A stretch of DNA of 64,000 nt, from the NCBI GenBank assembly GCA_050954785.1, contig JBPBQO010000128.1, forward strand, positions 1 through 64,000, read 5' to 3'. The notes beneath the pieces were generated by a model. That model was not told where the DNA came from and ran no database searches. It was given only the letters and a program-made list of their open reading frames with translations. The translations under genes and the position numbers were made by a program. This DNA comes from Lichenicola sp050954785 (lineage in GTDB: Bacteria; Pseudomonadota; Alphaproteobacteria; Acetobacterales; Acetobacteraceae). Shown one piece after another: positions 50,940-60,286 of the stretch. Within the stretch, counting starts at the first letter, position 1, and the number at the start of each line of letters is the position of its first letter.

Positions 50940-51600
50940 CCTGCCGGAGGGCCTTACGGGAGTAAGGTCATGATCAGGCACCGCGTCCACAGCATCGAGT
51001 TCAAGCGTCAACTTGTCGCGGAACACCTTGCGAAAGAGACGCTGCAAGCGTTCGTCAGGCGGCACAACATCAGCCGGAACCCGATCCGCATCTGGATCGC
51101 CAAGGCAAAGGCCAGCGCCTTCGACAATGAAACCGAGGCCGCGGATCTGCTGTCCGGATTCGAGGCGAAGATCGTAGCACTTGAGCGGCTGGTCGGGCAG
51201 AAACACGTCTACGTCCGTCATCACCAGACCGCAGCCCAGAGGCGTCGGCTGATGGGGCTGGCTCGTTCGACTTACCAGGACGGGCCCGTTGCTCCTCGGC
51301 AGGATAATGGCATTTCAGCCGGATCAGGGCGATCGGTGAGGAACCATGACGTGCAGCCCAGACGCCTCCGAGGATATGTCGCCATGACCGACAGCGACGA
51401 CGAACAGCCGGTCCACCCGAACCCGGCGCCGGACGCGGCCGTGTCCTGGCATGAACCACGGCAAGACAGGCGACGGGCGAATGCCTGGAGTCGCGGCGGA
51501 TCTTGCGTCATGATCGGCTTGTGGCACCATGGGTGTTCGACAAGCCAATCTACGGCAAAAACTTTAAGGTCAATATCAGGGCACCAACACCTTGCTAACT
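50940..51600 (+). mobile_element. Remnant of an IS3-family insertion sequence
   Basis: From ATG 50970 the frame reads MIRHRVHSIEFKRQLVAEHL and RRHNISRNPIRIWIAKAKA, the helix-turn-helix OrfA of IS3-family transposases, up to about 51190. Then it jumps to fragments of the OrfB region: RLMGLARSTY (51255), and VRNHDVQPRRLRGYVAMTDS (51340), which correspond to segments normally about 80 residues apart. The DDE catalytic core is not recognisable. Internal deletion and frameshift make it inactive. Ends could not be fixed; a TG-beginning sequence near 50876 may be the left end. It lies at the downstream edge of the Tad operon. Confidence 0.7.
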
Positions 51601-51664
51601 CAGGATGCGCTGCAGTGTCGAGCCAACCCGCGCTAGTACCCCCTTCAACAGTAAGACGTCTAAA

Positions 51665-52804
51665 CTATTGAACCAAAACTACTACCGCAGATTGATTTTC
51701 GGTACTTGCCGTTGGCTTGCAACTAACAGTGTAAGTTGCATCGTCATAATCAAAATCGTCGCTACCACCACCCATGTCGCCCCATGCAAATGCTAAAGCT
51801 GTTTTGTTAAGCGACAAGCAAGTCTGTGTGGCTGTTGCTTGCGTTGAGCAGGACCCAGCAATAAGTAAGTTGTTTTCTAAAACTGCACCGTTATTGTCAA
51901 GTGTAGTACAGGGGTGAGCGTTGCATGAGTTACTGGCCACCGTCACGGGACTGTTGTTAGTGCCAGTAATTGCAGTCTTTGTACATGTTGATGTATGATT
52001 ACTGTATGAGCTCCTGCCTGTATAGAACTTTCCTTGTTGATCTGCACTGTAAGCAGAGGAACTAGGAGTTGTTAAACTTGAGTAGAATTTATGGGTCTTT
52101 CCGCTAGCTGATCCGTATCCATTCGTTCCATAATCCGTAAGTCCGCCGGTTTTGTTGACCAGGGCAAAACCGACGTTATCGTTTGCACTAATTCCAATTG
52201 TTTGCGTACTTGTCGATGTCGAGCCAACTGAAGAATCATTGGTAAACAATAAGGTCATGGCCGACACTCTGGGCGTGGCGCTAGTGCTTGTAGTGGCATC
52301 AAAAAAGTATATGCTGTTGCTATCATAAGCATTAGTTTTAAAGCCCCCAGTTTTAGTAACTGATAACTGGTAGGATGGGCCTTCGGCCGATGCGGTAACC
52401 GTAATTTTTGTTGCCTTGGCAACAAGGCTCATCAACGTGTTGTTCAAGGTAGCGGTTGCGACAACCGTGACCTTGATATCGCTTGGCTCACTGACTTTAG
52501 GAGAACTGATCACAGCGTCGCTTGCAATCAATGCTGCTCCTTTGGTAAAATAGTCAGTCGCGATCGTTATGGCATCGCTTGACGCGCTGGACCGGTTGAG
52601 CGCGCTTGCGCCAGCCAGGGCGGCCCCGTCAACGACGGACTGGAGCGAACTTCTGAGAACTTCTAGCCGGCCAAAATCGACCGCTGCGCCGGCCGCCAAT
52701 ATCATCGGAACTATGAGCACCGCAAACAAAGTTGCAACCGCACCACGACGTGCAGCCCTGAAAGAACCGACAAACTTTAGGAAAATATCCAGAAATCGCA
52801 TCAT
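51665..52804 (-). CDS. tadG: TadG-like Flp pilus assembly protein
   Basis: 379 residues. The N-terminal helix RRGAVATLFAVLIVPMILAA followed by AAVDFGRLEVLRSSLQSVVD is the TadE/G-like prepilin-type membrane anchor. The rest is a long Ser/Thr/Asn-rich periplasmic part with eight cysteines (TSTCTKTA, SNSCNAHPCTT, GSCSTQATATQTC, VSCKP), an adhesin-like composition. The gene is clearly poorer in G+C than the rest of the operon. It is the last gene of the Tad operon, after a broken tadG copy. The role in other bacteria is minor pseudopilin or tip function. Confidence 0.8.
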   Translation of the reverse strand: MMRFLDIFLKFVGSFRAARRGAVATLFAVLIVPMILAAGAAVDFGRLEVLRSSLQSVVDGAALAGASALNRSSASSDAITIATDYFTKGAALIASDAVISSPKVSEPSDIKVTVVATATLNNTLMSLVAKATKITVTASAEGPSYQLSVTKTGGFKTNAYDSNSIYFFDATTSTSATPRVSAMTLLFTNDSSVGSTSTSTQTIGISANDNVGFALVNKTGGLTDYGTNGYGSASGKTHKFYSSLTTPSSSAYSADQQGKFYTGRSSYSNHTSTCTKTAITGTNNSPVTVASNSCNAHPCTTLDNNGAVLENNLLIAGSCSTQATATQTCLSLNKTALAFAWGDMGGGSDDFDYDDATYTVSCKPTASTENQSAVVVLVQ

Positions 52805-52894
52805 ATTTTATACACCCGGATCATTTTCTTAACCTATCATATGCGGTATTTACATAGTTTTGCATCCTGGTCACCGAACATCGAAAGATTTCCA

Positions 52895-53324
52895 TCAACA
52901 CTGACCTGCTAATATCCCGGATCTGAAGAAGGCATCCAAATCGGCGGCGGTATGAACCAGTGGCTGCTGAGGTGGACTAGAAAGCAACCGATACAGGATC
53001 GTGCCTCGCAGGTTTGGCATAGCAACGGACTCTGGGGCAGCGACTGCGCCCAAGTCGAAGATTGTCGCTATACAACGGTTGGACCATGACTGTGTTGGTT
53101 GATTTAGGCGACAAGCTAAGACGTTTGCGTCGGTCAGGGCTGCTCCATCGACGAAAAATCGTAGCAACATTTTCAGAGTTTCCACACGAACAAAGTCGAC
53201 AGTCGTTCCCGTTGCCAGGATCAGCGGGATCATCATCACCGCGAACAGCACCGCGACCGCGCCGCGCCGTTCGAAATGCCGACAACACCGAAAGCAGGAA
53301 ATTCAGGATGCGCAATAGTATCAT
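52895..53324 (-). pseudogene. Broken tadG copy
   Basis: Starts like TadG (MILLRILNFLLSVLSAFRTA, then RRG) at 53324. The expected continuation AVLFAVMMIPLILATGTTVDF lies in another frame (open from 53251), so there is a frameshift in the anchor helix. The second part runs VETLKMLLRFFVDGAALTDA, then ends early at 52895. In total only about 140 residues remain of a protein of roughly 400. Its G+C content is like the rest of the operon, unlike the intact tadG that follows. Confidence 0.75.
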
Positions 53325-53331
53325 CGGATAC

Positions 53332-53916
53332 TCAACAGTTCCCGGTCAGACCAGTGGAGGGACTTGGTCCGGATATGCTGCCGGTGTTGCGTGGCCGTCC
53401 ATAAGTGATCTGGGTGAGAGCGTAACTCTTGCCGAGCATATAGGACAGAACGGGCGTGTAGGCGTAGGTCGTCTTGACGACGATCACGCTGTCGCTGCCA
53501 AGACTCATTTTCGCTGCAAGAGTGCAGGCAGCCGACTTGGTCATTCCGGGAGCACCACCTAGCAGCGTTTGCCAGGCAACTGCTGAAGCTGTTCCTGTCG
53601 AGGTGAAGGTGACACTGGCGACTGCAGCGGTCAGGCCGGAGCCCGCGAATGGCGCCATGACCCGTTGCCCACCGGAATAAGCAATTGCGAGCGAGTTGGC
53701 GGTCGCGCTGTTCTGGCCGGTCACCATGTTCTGGATGACCTGGGCCGCCAATGCCATCTTGGTCTTGACCCGGATCAACTGCGTTACCTCGAAGGTGCCC
53801 AGGAACAGCATCACCAGGATCGGCGAAAGCAGCGCCAGTTCCACAGCCGCCACCCCGCGACGATCATGCCACAGGCGATCTGAAAAATGCCGGAGCCTGA
53901 CCTTCAAGCTAGTCAC
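53332..53916 (-). CDS. tadE: TadE-like pseudopilin (second)
   Basis: 194 residues from GTG 53916, which overlaps the previous stop as GTGA (an ATG 53958 would give a 46-bp overlap). N-terminal RRGVAAVELALLSPILVMLF is a prepilin-type helix with the E at +5 of G|VAAVE. The periplasmic part has TKMALAAQVIQNMVTGQ and a pair of prolines near the end. TadE/TadF-type minor pilins are processed by the prepilin peptidase and needed for pilus assembly. Confidence 0.85.
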   Translation of the reverse strand: MTSLKVRLRHFSDRLWHDRRGVAAVELALLSPILVMLFLGTFEVTQLIRVKTKMALAAQVIQNMVTGQNSATANSLAIAYSGGQRVMAPFAGSGLTAAVASVTFTSTGTASAVAWQTLLGGAPGMTKSAACTLAAKMSLGSDSVIVVKTTYAYTPVLSYMLGKSYALTQITYGRPRNTGSISGPSPSTGLTGNC

Positions 53917-54428
53917 GACGGCTCGTTCTGGACTGCCTGCGTCGAGAGCAGGATCCATGAGGGACCGCCCAGGTTGATCACCCAGGGTGAGACGAAGGCG
54001 CGATTATAGGCGACTTCAGCCAGCACGTAATTGCCACCGCTTCCGGTAGAAAAACTTGTACTCGCGAAGGTCCCGCTGGTCGACGGGATTAAGGCGGACG
54101 GGAATCCTGTCGATGAGCTGGCAACGTAGAAGTGCAGTTTCGTACAGTCGAAAAATGTCGACATGTTCGAGCATACTGCCGAACGGAAGGCATTGCTTGT
54201 CGTAACGCTACCGATCTGGATCTGTCGCGCTGCCATAACGGTAGCATTATCCAGCACGGCCTGGGCGAACAGCATCAGCCCGTTCTCCATGATGATGAAG
54301 ACCAGCATCAACAACAGCGGACCTACCAGTGCGAACTCCAGCGCTGTGGTGCCACGCCGCGACCATACGAAACGCCGCAGCAACGTGCCGGGCCTGCTCC
54401 GGCTCATCGCATTTCCAGCTGTCCGCAT
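53913..54428 (-). CDS. tadE: TadE-like pseudopilin (first)
   Basis: 171 residues. SRRGTTALEFALVGPLLLML is the prepilin-type helix (cleavage G|TTALE), followed by FIIMENGLMLFAQAVLDNAT, ARQIQIG and two cysteines (AVCSNMSTFFDC) that may bond. The ATG is 1 nt after the tadD stop. With the next gene it forms the usual TadE/TadF pair. Confidence 0.88.
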   Translation of the reverse strand: MRTAGNAMSRSRPGTLLRRFVWSRRGTTALEFALVGPLLLMLVFIIMENGLMLFAQAVLDNATVMAARQIQIGSVTTSNAFRSAVCSNMSTFFDCTKLHFYVASSSTGFPSALIPSTSGTFASTSFSTGSGGNYVLAEVAYNRAFVSPWVINLGGPSWILLSTQAVQNEPS

Positions 54429-54429
54429 G

Positions 54430-55266
54430 TCAGGAGCCGCTGCCTAGCGGGGGCGGTGGCGGGGTCGCGCTTTCGCGCAACGCCTGATAGCCGGCCATGG
54501 CGCTGCGGGCCTGGCTCTGGCTCATCTGCGTCAGCAACAGGCGAGCGGCCTCGTCGGTGCGATTGTCGAGCGACAGCGCCATCGCCAGGTCCTGGCGCAC
54601 GCGAGGGCTCGCGTCCGGCGAGGCGGCGATCGGCTGCAGGATGCGGACGGCTGCCGCGGGCTGGCCGCTGATTGCCATCGAGACCGCGAGATCGACTTGC
54701 GTCGCCGCGAGCGCTCCACTCTCGGCGCCGTCCTCGATGCCATGCGCGGCCTCCGCGTTGGCCAGCGTGATCGCCCGCCTGTAGTCGTTCTGGGCTTCCG
54801 CATGCAGCCCGGACAGATCCGATGCGACGCCCCGGTCAGACAAGGCGGCCTGGTTCGTCGGCTGCAGGGCAATGACCTCGCTGAAGCGCGCGCTGGCCTC
54901 CGCCGGATTGGTGGTCAGCGCAACGCGCCCCAGGCCCATCAGTGCCGGCACGCTGCGCACCTGCAGTGTCAGCGCCTGCCGGTAGCTCGCGGCCGCCCTG
55001 GGATAGTCGCCGAGCTGGTAGTAGGCGTCGCCGCGACGCAACAGTGCCGGCACGTCGTTCGGGTTGCGTGCCAGCACGGCTTTCGACACCTGCAGCGCAA
55101 GTCCGGGCGCGCCTCCCGCAAGCGCGGTATCCGCAAGCCCGAGGCCGAGCCGACCAGCCGCCGGTTGTGTGCCTCCGTGCGCACAGCCGGCCAGCGCCAG
55201 TATGCCGAGGAAGGCGCAGGATGGTGCGGGAGCGCGGAATCGAAAACGGGACATGAGCGGGACCAT
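54430..55266 (-). CDS. tadD: TadD: TPR lipoprotein of the Flp pilus
   Basis: 278 residues. Lipobox LALAGC follows a signal peptide (CAFLGILALAGC). TPR repeats: PNDVPALLRRGDAYYQLGDY, VPALMGLGRVALTTN, EVIALQPTNQAALSDRGVAS and EAQNDYRRAITLANAE. It acts as the outer-membrane pilotin/assembly platform for the secretin. ATG 55266 overlaps the tadC stop (TGATG). Confidence 0.88.
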   Translation of the reverse strand: MVPLMSRFRFRAPAPSCAFLGILALAGCAHGGTQPAAGRLGLGLADTALAGGAPGLALQVSKAVLARNPNDVPALLRRGDAYYQLGDYPRAAASYRQALTLQVRSVPALMGLGRVALTTNPAEASARFSEVIALQPTNQAALSDRGVASDLSGLHAEAQNDYRRAITLANAEAAHGIEDGAESGALAATQVDLAVSMAISGQPAAAVRILQPIAASPDASPRVRQDLAMALSLDNRTDEAARLLLTQMSQSQARSAMAGYQALRESATPPPPPLGSGS

Positions 55267-56216
55267 CAATGCTTCATTGTCTTCAGCACCTGCACCGCGA
55301 TCGGGCCGGCGACGATGAGGAAGACGCAGGGGAGGATGAACAGGATCATCGGGATGGTGAGCAGGACCGGCAGCCGTGCCGCACGCTCCTCGAAACGAGT
55401 CAGTGTTTCCTGGCGGAGTTCCGTTGCCAGCGTCCGTAACGCAAGGCTCAACGGAGTACCGTACTGGATCGACTGCACCAACGTCGTACCAAGGCGCTTG
55501 AGGCTGGAAAGTCCGGTGCGCTCACCCATGTTGATGAGCGCGGTACGCGTATCCGATCCCAAAGTAAGTTCGTTGTACGTGATCGTTAATTCGGCAGCGA
55601 GTTTTGGATGCGCATGCACTACCTCGACGCTGACCCGCTGGATCGTGGATTCCAACGCGAGCCCCGCCTCTGCACAAATGACCATCATGTCGAGCCCGTC
55701 TGCGAGGCCCTTCTCGATCGCGGTCAGATAGGTCTTGCGGCGTTGCCCGATAATCATGTTGGGCAGCATCAGTCCGGCTACGGCGGCACCGGCAACAAGC
55801 CCGAACACCATGATCGGTCTCATCGTGGCATGACGCAGCAGCACGAACGCTCCCACCGGCGCCCCAATCGCCAGCAGTATCTTGGCACCGACGAACAATT
55901 CGAAATTATGCGACGTCATCAGCCCGCCGGCGCGGAGGGTCTGCTCGAGCTCTACTCGTGTTTTGACCGACAACAGGCCGCTCGCCGTGATCGCGCTGCC
56001 CAGCGCGCCGATCACGGCCGCAATCGGGCGCGGACGATTCTCCGGCCCTTCGGCAACCATGCCCATCGCCCGGTTGCGCGCTTCCCCGATGCGCGCCCTG
56101 ATCCTGTTTGTCGCCAGCCGTCGATCGATCGCTACCGTGCCGCCGGCCAGCAGCAATCCGGCGACCAGAGCGATTGCTGCCTCCCAGGCTCCAACAACAG
56201 AAACATTGTCGATCAT
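55266..56216 (-). CDS. tadC: TadC: inner-membrane platform protein
   Basis: 316 residues of the T2SSF family: membrane segments near residues 10-27, 105-150 and at the C-terminus (LLTIPMILFILPCVFLIVAG), with the central ADGLDMMVICAEAGLALEST helix bundle and NMGERTGLSSLKRLGTTLVQ. Second of the TadB/TadC pair that anchors the ATPase CpaF. Overlaps tadB by 4 bp. Confidence 0.92.
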   Translation of the reverse strand: MIDNVSVVGAWEAAIALVAGLLLAGGTVAIDRRLATNRIRARIGEARNRAMGMVAEGPENRPRPIAAVIGALGSAITASGLLSVKTRVELEQTLRAGGLMTSHNFELFVGAKILLAIGAPVGAFVLLRHATMRPIMVFGLVAGAAVAGLMLPNMIIGQRRKTYLTAIEKGLADGLDMMVICAEAGLALESTIQRVSVEVVHAHPKLAAELTITYNELTLGSDTRTALINMGERTGLSSLKRLGTTLVQSIQYGTPLSLALRTLATELRQETLTRFEERAARLPVLLTIPMILFILPCVFLIVAGPIAVQVLKTMKH

Positions 56217-57175
56217 GAAAGGCTCTTCTGGATCAGCGTACGCATCGACAGGACGCCGAGGCCAAGCAGCCCGAGGGTAAAACCCAGGATGATGTGGCCG
56301 GTCGGTTCAGTTAGCAGTGCCATCACGTAGCGCGGGTTCATGAACCAGAGCGCTATGAACAGCAGGACCGGCAGCACTGTCAGCACGTTGGCGCTGGTAC
56401 GCGCCTCGGCTGCCAGCGCATAGCCGCGTGAACGGGCCGCCACGCGCTTGCGGATGGTGTCGGCCAGTCCATCCAGGGTTTCGCCAAGATTGCCGCCGGT
56501 CTGGCTCTGCAGGCTGAGTGCGGTGGCGAAAAAGCGATATTCCGGCAGGCCGTTACGCTCTCCCATCATGCGCAGCGCCTCGTCCAGCGGCAGGCCGATC
56601 GCGAGCTGGTCCACCACGAGGCCGAACTCGATCGCCGTCGGCGGCGGGCCGTCCCGCGACACCGAGGCGATCGCGTCGCTGACCGGAATACCGACCCGCA
56701 CGCCGCGCACCACCATCGCCAGTGCATCCGGGAATTGCTCGAACAGCGTCGAGGCACGCTTGCGCTGCCAGCGTCCGAACAGCATCCGCGCGGCCATGGG
56801 CCAGAACGGCACCGTCAGCAGCAGGCCGGCGCGTCCGGCCAGCAAGGTCGTGGCGCACGCCACCAGTGCCGCCAGCGGCAGCGCGATCGCGATCACCGTC
56901 CCCGGATGCAGTGGATAAAGGTCAAGCCGCCGCGGATTGTAGCCGAATATCCGGCTGATCAACGGCTTGCGCGCATCCGGTGCGGGCTTGGTTGCAAGGC
57001 CATCCGATTCCGACAAGTCGACGAAGGAAATCCGTTCGTGCCGATCGAGTGCGGCCCGAAACCGCTCGTTGCGTCTCTTCACCTGCTGTCTCGACCCTGC
57101 CGCGAGATGCAGACCCAATCCGGCTGCGAACAGCAGCAGGAAGGAGCTGGGCAGCAGCAGGCTTGCCGCATTCAT
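56213..57175 (-). CDS. tadB: TadB: inner-membrane platform protein
   Basis: 320 residues, T2SSF fold. N-terminal membrane helix (LLLPSSFLLLFAAGLGLHLA), then LFEQFPDALAMVVRGVRVGI, DGPPPTAIEFGLVVDQLAIG, LQSQTGGNLGETLDGLADTI and two C-terminal membrane helices. Partner of TadC; start overlaps the cpaF stop (4 bp). Confidence 0.92.
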   Translation of the reverse strand: MNAASLLLPSSFLLLFAAGLGLHLAAGSRQQVKRRNERFRAALDRHERISFVDLSESDGLATKPAPDARKPLISRIFGYNPRRLDLYPLHPGTVIAIALPLAALVACATTLLAGRAGLLLTVPFWPMAARMLFGRWQRKRASTLFEQFPDALAMVVRGVRVGIPVSDAIASVSRDGPPPTAIEFGLVVDQLAIGLPLDEALRMMGERNGLPEYRFFATALSLQSQTGGNLGETLDGLADTIRKRVAARSRGYALAAEARTSANVLTVLPVLLFIALWFMNPRYVMALLTEPTGHIILGFTLGLLGLGVLSMRTLIQKSLS

Positions 57176-58662
57176 CGAGCCGCCTCATCGAGTGCTGCCA
57201 TCCATGCACGCTCGAGACCGAAGTAAGACAGCCGCTCGTGATATTTCGGACGTGTGCGGCTGACCTTGTAGCGGCCGATCAGGCGCCCGGCAGGATCCTC
57301 ACCGATGATTTCCAGACGGAACACGTCATTGAGGGTGACGATATCTCCTTCCATGCCGATCACTTCCGTGACCTGGGTGACCCGCCGGCCGCCGTCGCGC
57401 TGACGCTCGATCTGCACCACGAGATCGACCGCGCTGGTGATCTGCTGGCGGATCGCGCGAGACGGCAGGCCGGTATTGCCCATCTGCACCATGTTCTCGA
57501 TGCGGATCATTGCGTCGCGCGTGGTGTTGGCATGAATCGTCGACATCGAGCCGTCATGGCCGGTGTTCATTGCCTGCAGCATGTCGAACGCTTCGCCGCC
57601 ACGCACTTCGCCGATGATCACCCGGTCGGGGCGCATGCGCAGCGCGTTGCGCACCAGGTCACGCTGCGTTATCTCGCCGCGTCCCTCCAGGCTGGTTGGT
57701 CGTGTTTCCAACCGTACCACGTGCGGCTGCTGCAGTTGCAGCTCGGCAGCGTCCTCGATGGTCACGATCCGCTCGCCATGGTCGATCATGCGCGAAATCG
57801 CGTTCAGCATCGTCGTCTTGCCGGAGCCGGTGCCGCCGGAGATGACGATGTTCAACCGTGCACGTCCGGCGATCTCCAGGATGCTGGCCACCGGCGCGGT
57901 CAACGCGCCGAAGCCGATCAGCTTCGCGAAGTCGATCGGCTTCTTGCCGAATTTCCGGATCGAGATGTACGGTCCGTCGAGAGCCAGCGGCGGCAGGACG
58001 ATGTTCACACGCGAACCGTCCTTCAGCCGCGCATCGACCATCGGACTCGACTCATCGACCCGCCTGCCGACACCAGCGGCAATGCGCTGACAGATCCCGA
58101 TGACGTGCGACGCGTCGCGGAACCGCACGTCGGTCTTCACCACCTTGCCGGCACGCTCGATGAACACGCAGTCGGGGCCATTGACCATGATGTCGGCGAT
58201 GCTGTCATCGTCGAGCAACGGCTGCAGCGGACCCATGCCCAGCATGTCGTCGACCAGCTCCTCTGCGAGCTGGCGCTGCTCACGGCCGTTGAGCTGAATG
58301 CGGTTGGAGGTGGCAATCTCCGAGACCAGCCGTTCGATGTCGATCCGTAGCCGTTCCGGCGTCGCATTGGCGACGGCGCTCGGCTCGATCCGCGTGAGGC
58401 ATAGCCGGCGCAGCTCGCGCACCGCCTCGTTGTGGGATGGCGCAAGAGCACGCGATGGTGGAGCTGCAAAGACGCGCGCGGCCGATACTGGAACTGCTGC
58501 GCCGATCGGGTCGGCGGCGGGTGCGGCGACCGTCTTGAGTGGCGGATCCGGCAGGATCGGCGGCGCCGCAAGAACGACCGAGCCTTCTGCCACCGGTATC
58601 GTAACCGATGCCATGACGTCCTCTTGCGTCGGCCTTCGCCCGAATATGGGGCCCTGGTTCAT
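57172..58662 (-). CDS. cpaF: CpaF/TadA: Flp pilus assembly ATPase
   Basis: 496 residues of the VirB11-like family. After a Pro/Ala-rich head (residues 1-75), the N-terminal domain runs to about 250 (LGMGPLQPLLDDDSIADIMV). The ATPase domain has Walker A ISGGTGSGKTTMLN, Walker B VIIGEVRGGEA, an Asp/His box (HDGSMSTIHANT), and SRAIRQQITSAVDLVVQIER. It energises pilin polymerisation and possibly retraction. Neighbours overlap by 4 bp on both sides. Confidence 0.95.
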   Translation of the reverse strand: MNQGPIFGRRPTQEDVMASVTIPVAEGSVVLAAPPILPDPPLKTVAAPAADPIGAAVPVSAARVFAAPPSRALAPSHNEAVRELRRLCLTRIEPSAVANATPERLRIDIERLVSEIATSNRIQLNGREQRQLAEELVDDMLGMGPLQPLLDDDSIADIMVNGPDCVFIERAGKVVKTDVRFRDASHVIGICQRIAAGVGRRVDESSPMVDARLKDGSRVNIVLPPLALDGPYISIRKFGKKPIDFAKLIGFGALTAPVASILEIAGRARLNIVISGGTGSGKTTMLNAISRMIDHGERIVTIEDAAELQLQQPHVVRLETRPTSLEGRGEITQRDLVRNALRMRPDRVIIGEVRGGEAFDMLQAMNTGHDGSMSTIHANTTRDAMIRIENMVQMGNTGLPSRAIRQQITSAVDLVVQIERQRDGGRRVTQVTEVIGMEGDIVTLNDVFRLEIIGEDPAGRLIGRYKVSRTRPKYHERLSYFGLERAWMAALDEAAR

Positions 58663-60008
58663 CCACCTGCTCCAGATCGGATGCGGCCGCGGCTCGACCG
58701 TCCAGCATCCGGCCGCGCTTCCGCCGACGGGTCGGCTTGCCGCCGGTTGAACATACCCGTGGAACTTCCCGGACTGTCGAGCAACCGTTCGAATGCGGCA
58801 TATTTAGCGAGTTCCGTGATTCTATCACGAAACTTTCCACGCAGGGCCGCCTCTGGCAGGCCAAGCGTTGCAGCGGGACCGAGCTGCTTCGGCATGTCGG
58901 GAATTGCCACGTCGGGAACGATTCCGAGGCCTTCCTCCACCTGTCGCTGGGTAAGACCGCCAGGCTGCCCGACACGGTTCAGCACGACGATCGGCCGCTC
59001 CGACTGCAACGGTCCGTTCGGCAGCGCCAGCATGCGCAGCGTGTCACGGATCGACACCAGCGTCGGCTCCATGACGAGAATGCGTCTATGCGCCAGGCTC
59101 ATGAAGTCGAGCATGTGCGGCTCCTGCTGCAGCGGAACGTCGCCGACAATCACCGTGTATCGTCGCTGCATCATCCCGATGAGCTTCGCCGCCGCTCCCG
59201 GCTCGTAGAATAGCGGCTCGGTGAGCCGTTCCTCGCTTGCCAGCACCGAAAGCCGGTTCGCGGCGACGCTGGTGTCGAGGATTTGCGCGGTACGCTCGAT
59301 GAACAGCTCGTCGACACGCTCCGGCGTTTCCATCGCCGTGCGCAAGCCGCCGGTGACCCGAACGCCGAGCAGCATCGCCGCGTTGCCGCGGTGCAGATCG
59401 GTGTCCAGCAGCGCCGTGTGCTGGCGCCTGTCGATGGCAAAATGCCAGGCCAGATAGGCAGCGATCGTGGTGGCGCCGGCGCCGCCGCGGACGCCCGTTA
59501 CCGAAAGGAACCGAGCAGCTTGTGTCGCCGCGGATGCCCTGTTCCGGCCGGATACCAGCGGCGCGAAGTGGCGCAGTACCATGTCGCGGGTCAGTGGTTT
59601 CGGCAGATAGTCGACACTGCCGAGGCCACGGGTGATCTGGCGGTAGAAGTCGAGGTCGCCTCGATCGCCGACCACCAGCACCTGGACATCCGGCTCCAGT
59701 ACGTCCGCCAGCTCCGAAAGTGCCGATAGCGGCTGCGCCTCGCCCCCTACATCGATAATAAGGGTGCGTGGCGTGGCGTTTTTGCGTAACGCGACAATTG
59801 CGGTACGAACGCCGCCACGCCGGATCTCCAGCGTTCCCGCCATTGTCTCCGACAGCCCTTCGCGCAGCGCGGCTTCTGTCCCGGAGTCGGCGGCATAGGC
59901 AATCAAGGCTGGGCGATCGTGACGGGCCGGCTTGGTGGTACCGTCCGAGTTACCGCCGCCCGACTGCGGCAACTGCCCATGTTCCGGTTGAGGAACGTTG
60001 TCACTCAT
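58659..60008 (-). CDS. cpaE: CpaE/TadZ: pilus localisation ATPase
   Basis: 449 residues. Residues about 30-150 form a receiver-like domain lacking phosphorylation residues (TLIIDVGGEAQPLSALSELA); then a MinD/ParA-like P-loop in the deviant form GVRGGAGATTIAAYLAWHFA, ALLDTDLHRGNAAML and VIVGDVPLQ. TadZ proteins mark the pole where the pilus is built. A Gly/Arg-rich tail ends the protein. Confidence 0.9.
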   Translation of the reverse strand: MSDNVPQPEHGQLPQSGGGNSDGTTKPARHDRPALIAYAADSGTEAALREGLSETMAGTLEIRRGGVRTAIVALRKNATPRTLIIDVGGEAQPLSALSELADVLEPDVQVLVVGDRGDLDFYRQITRGLGSVDYLPKPLTRDMVLRHFAPLVSGRNRASAATQAARFLSVTGVRGGAGATTIAAYLAWHFAIDRRQHTALLDTDLHRGNAAMLLGVRVTGGLRTAMETPERVDELFIERTAQILDTSVAANRLSVLASEERLTEPLFYEPGAAAKLIGMMQRRYTVIVGDVPLQQEPHMLDFMSLAHRRILVMEPTLVSIRDTLRMLALPNGPLQSERPIVVLNRVGQPGGLTQRQVEEGLGIVPDVAIPDMPKQLGPAATLGLPEAALRGKFRDRITELAKYAAFERLLDSPGSSTGMFNRRQADPSAEARPDAGRSSRGRIRSGAGG

Positions 60009-60286
60009 TGCGATCCGCTTCCCGTGGAAGTCGACTCGTTTTTCAGCGGCTTGGTTTTGTCATTATGCAAACGCGTCACGGCAGCCGCGTCCAACTGGGC
60101 GTCCGAGCCGGGAGTGCCGTGACCCGCGACGGTATCGGTCTTGTCGACCGCTTCGGCATCAAAATTGGCCTGATTGACCCCTGTCGCATGCCACGTGCCG
60201 GGCTGGTCGAATGGATTGCAGCCGCCGAGCACAAGCGTTCCGAGCAGAAGCGGGACATAGAGCCAGGCTGAACGGTTCGTGCTCAT
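60005..60286 (-). CDS. Short CpaD-position lipoprotein
   Basis: 93 residues. Lipobox LVLGGC at about residues 18-23 gives a small periplasmic peptide: NPFDQPGTWHATGVNQANFD and the following Asp/Thr-rich sequence. It sits exactly where CpaD (about 200 residues) is usual, between secretin and CpaE, and keeps the N-terminal 'N-P-x-x-x-P-G-T-W-x-x-x-G-x-N-x-x-N' stretch found in short alphaproteobacterial versions, but the C-terminal domain is missing. Either a minimal pilotin or a truncated cpaD. Confidence 0.6.
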   Translation of the reverse strand: MSTNRSAWLYVPLLLGTLVLGGCNPFDQPGTWHATGVNQANFDAEAVDKTDTVAGHGTPGSDAQLDAAAVTRLHNDKTKPLKNESTSTGSGSQ

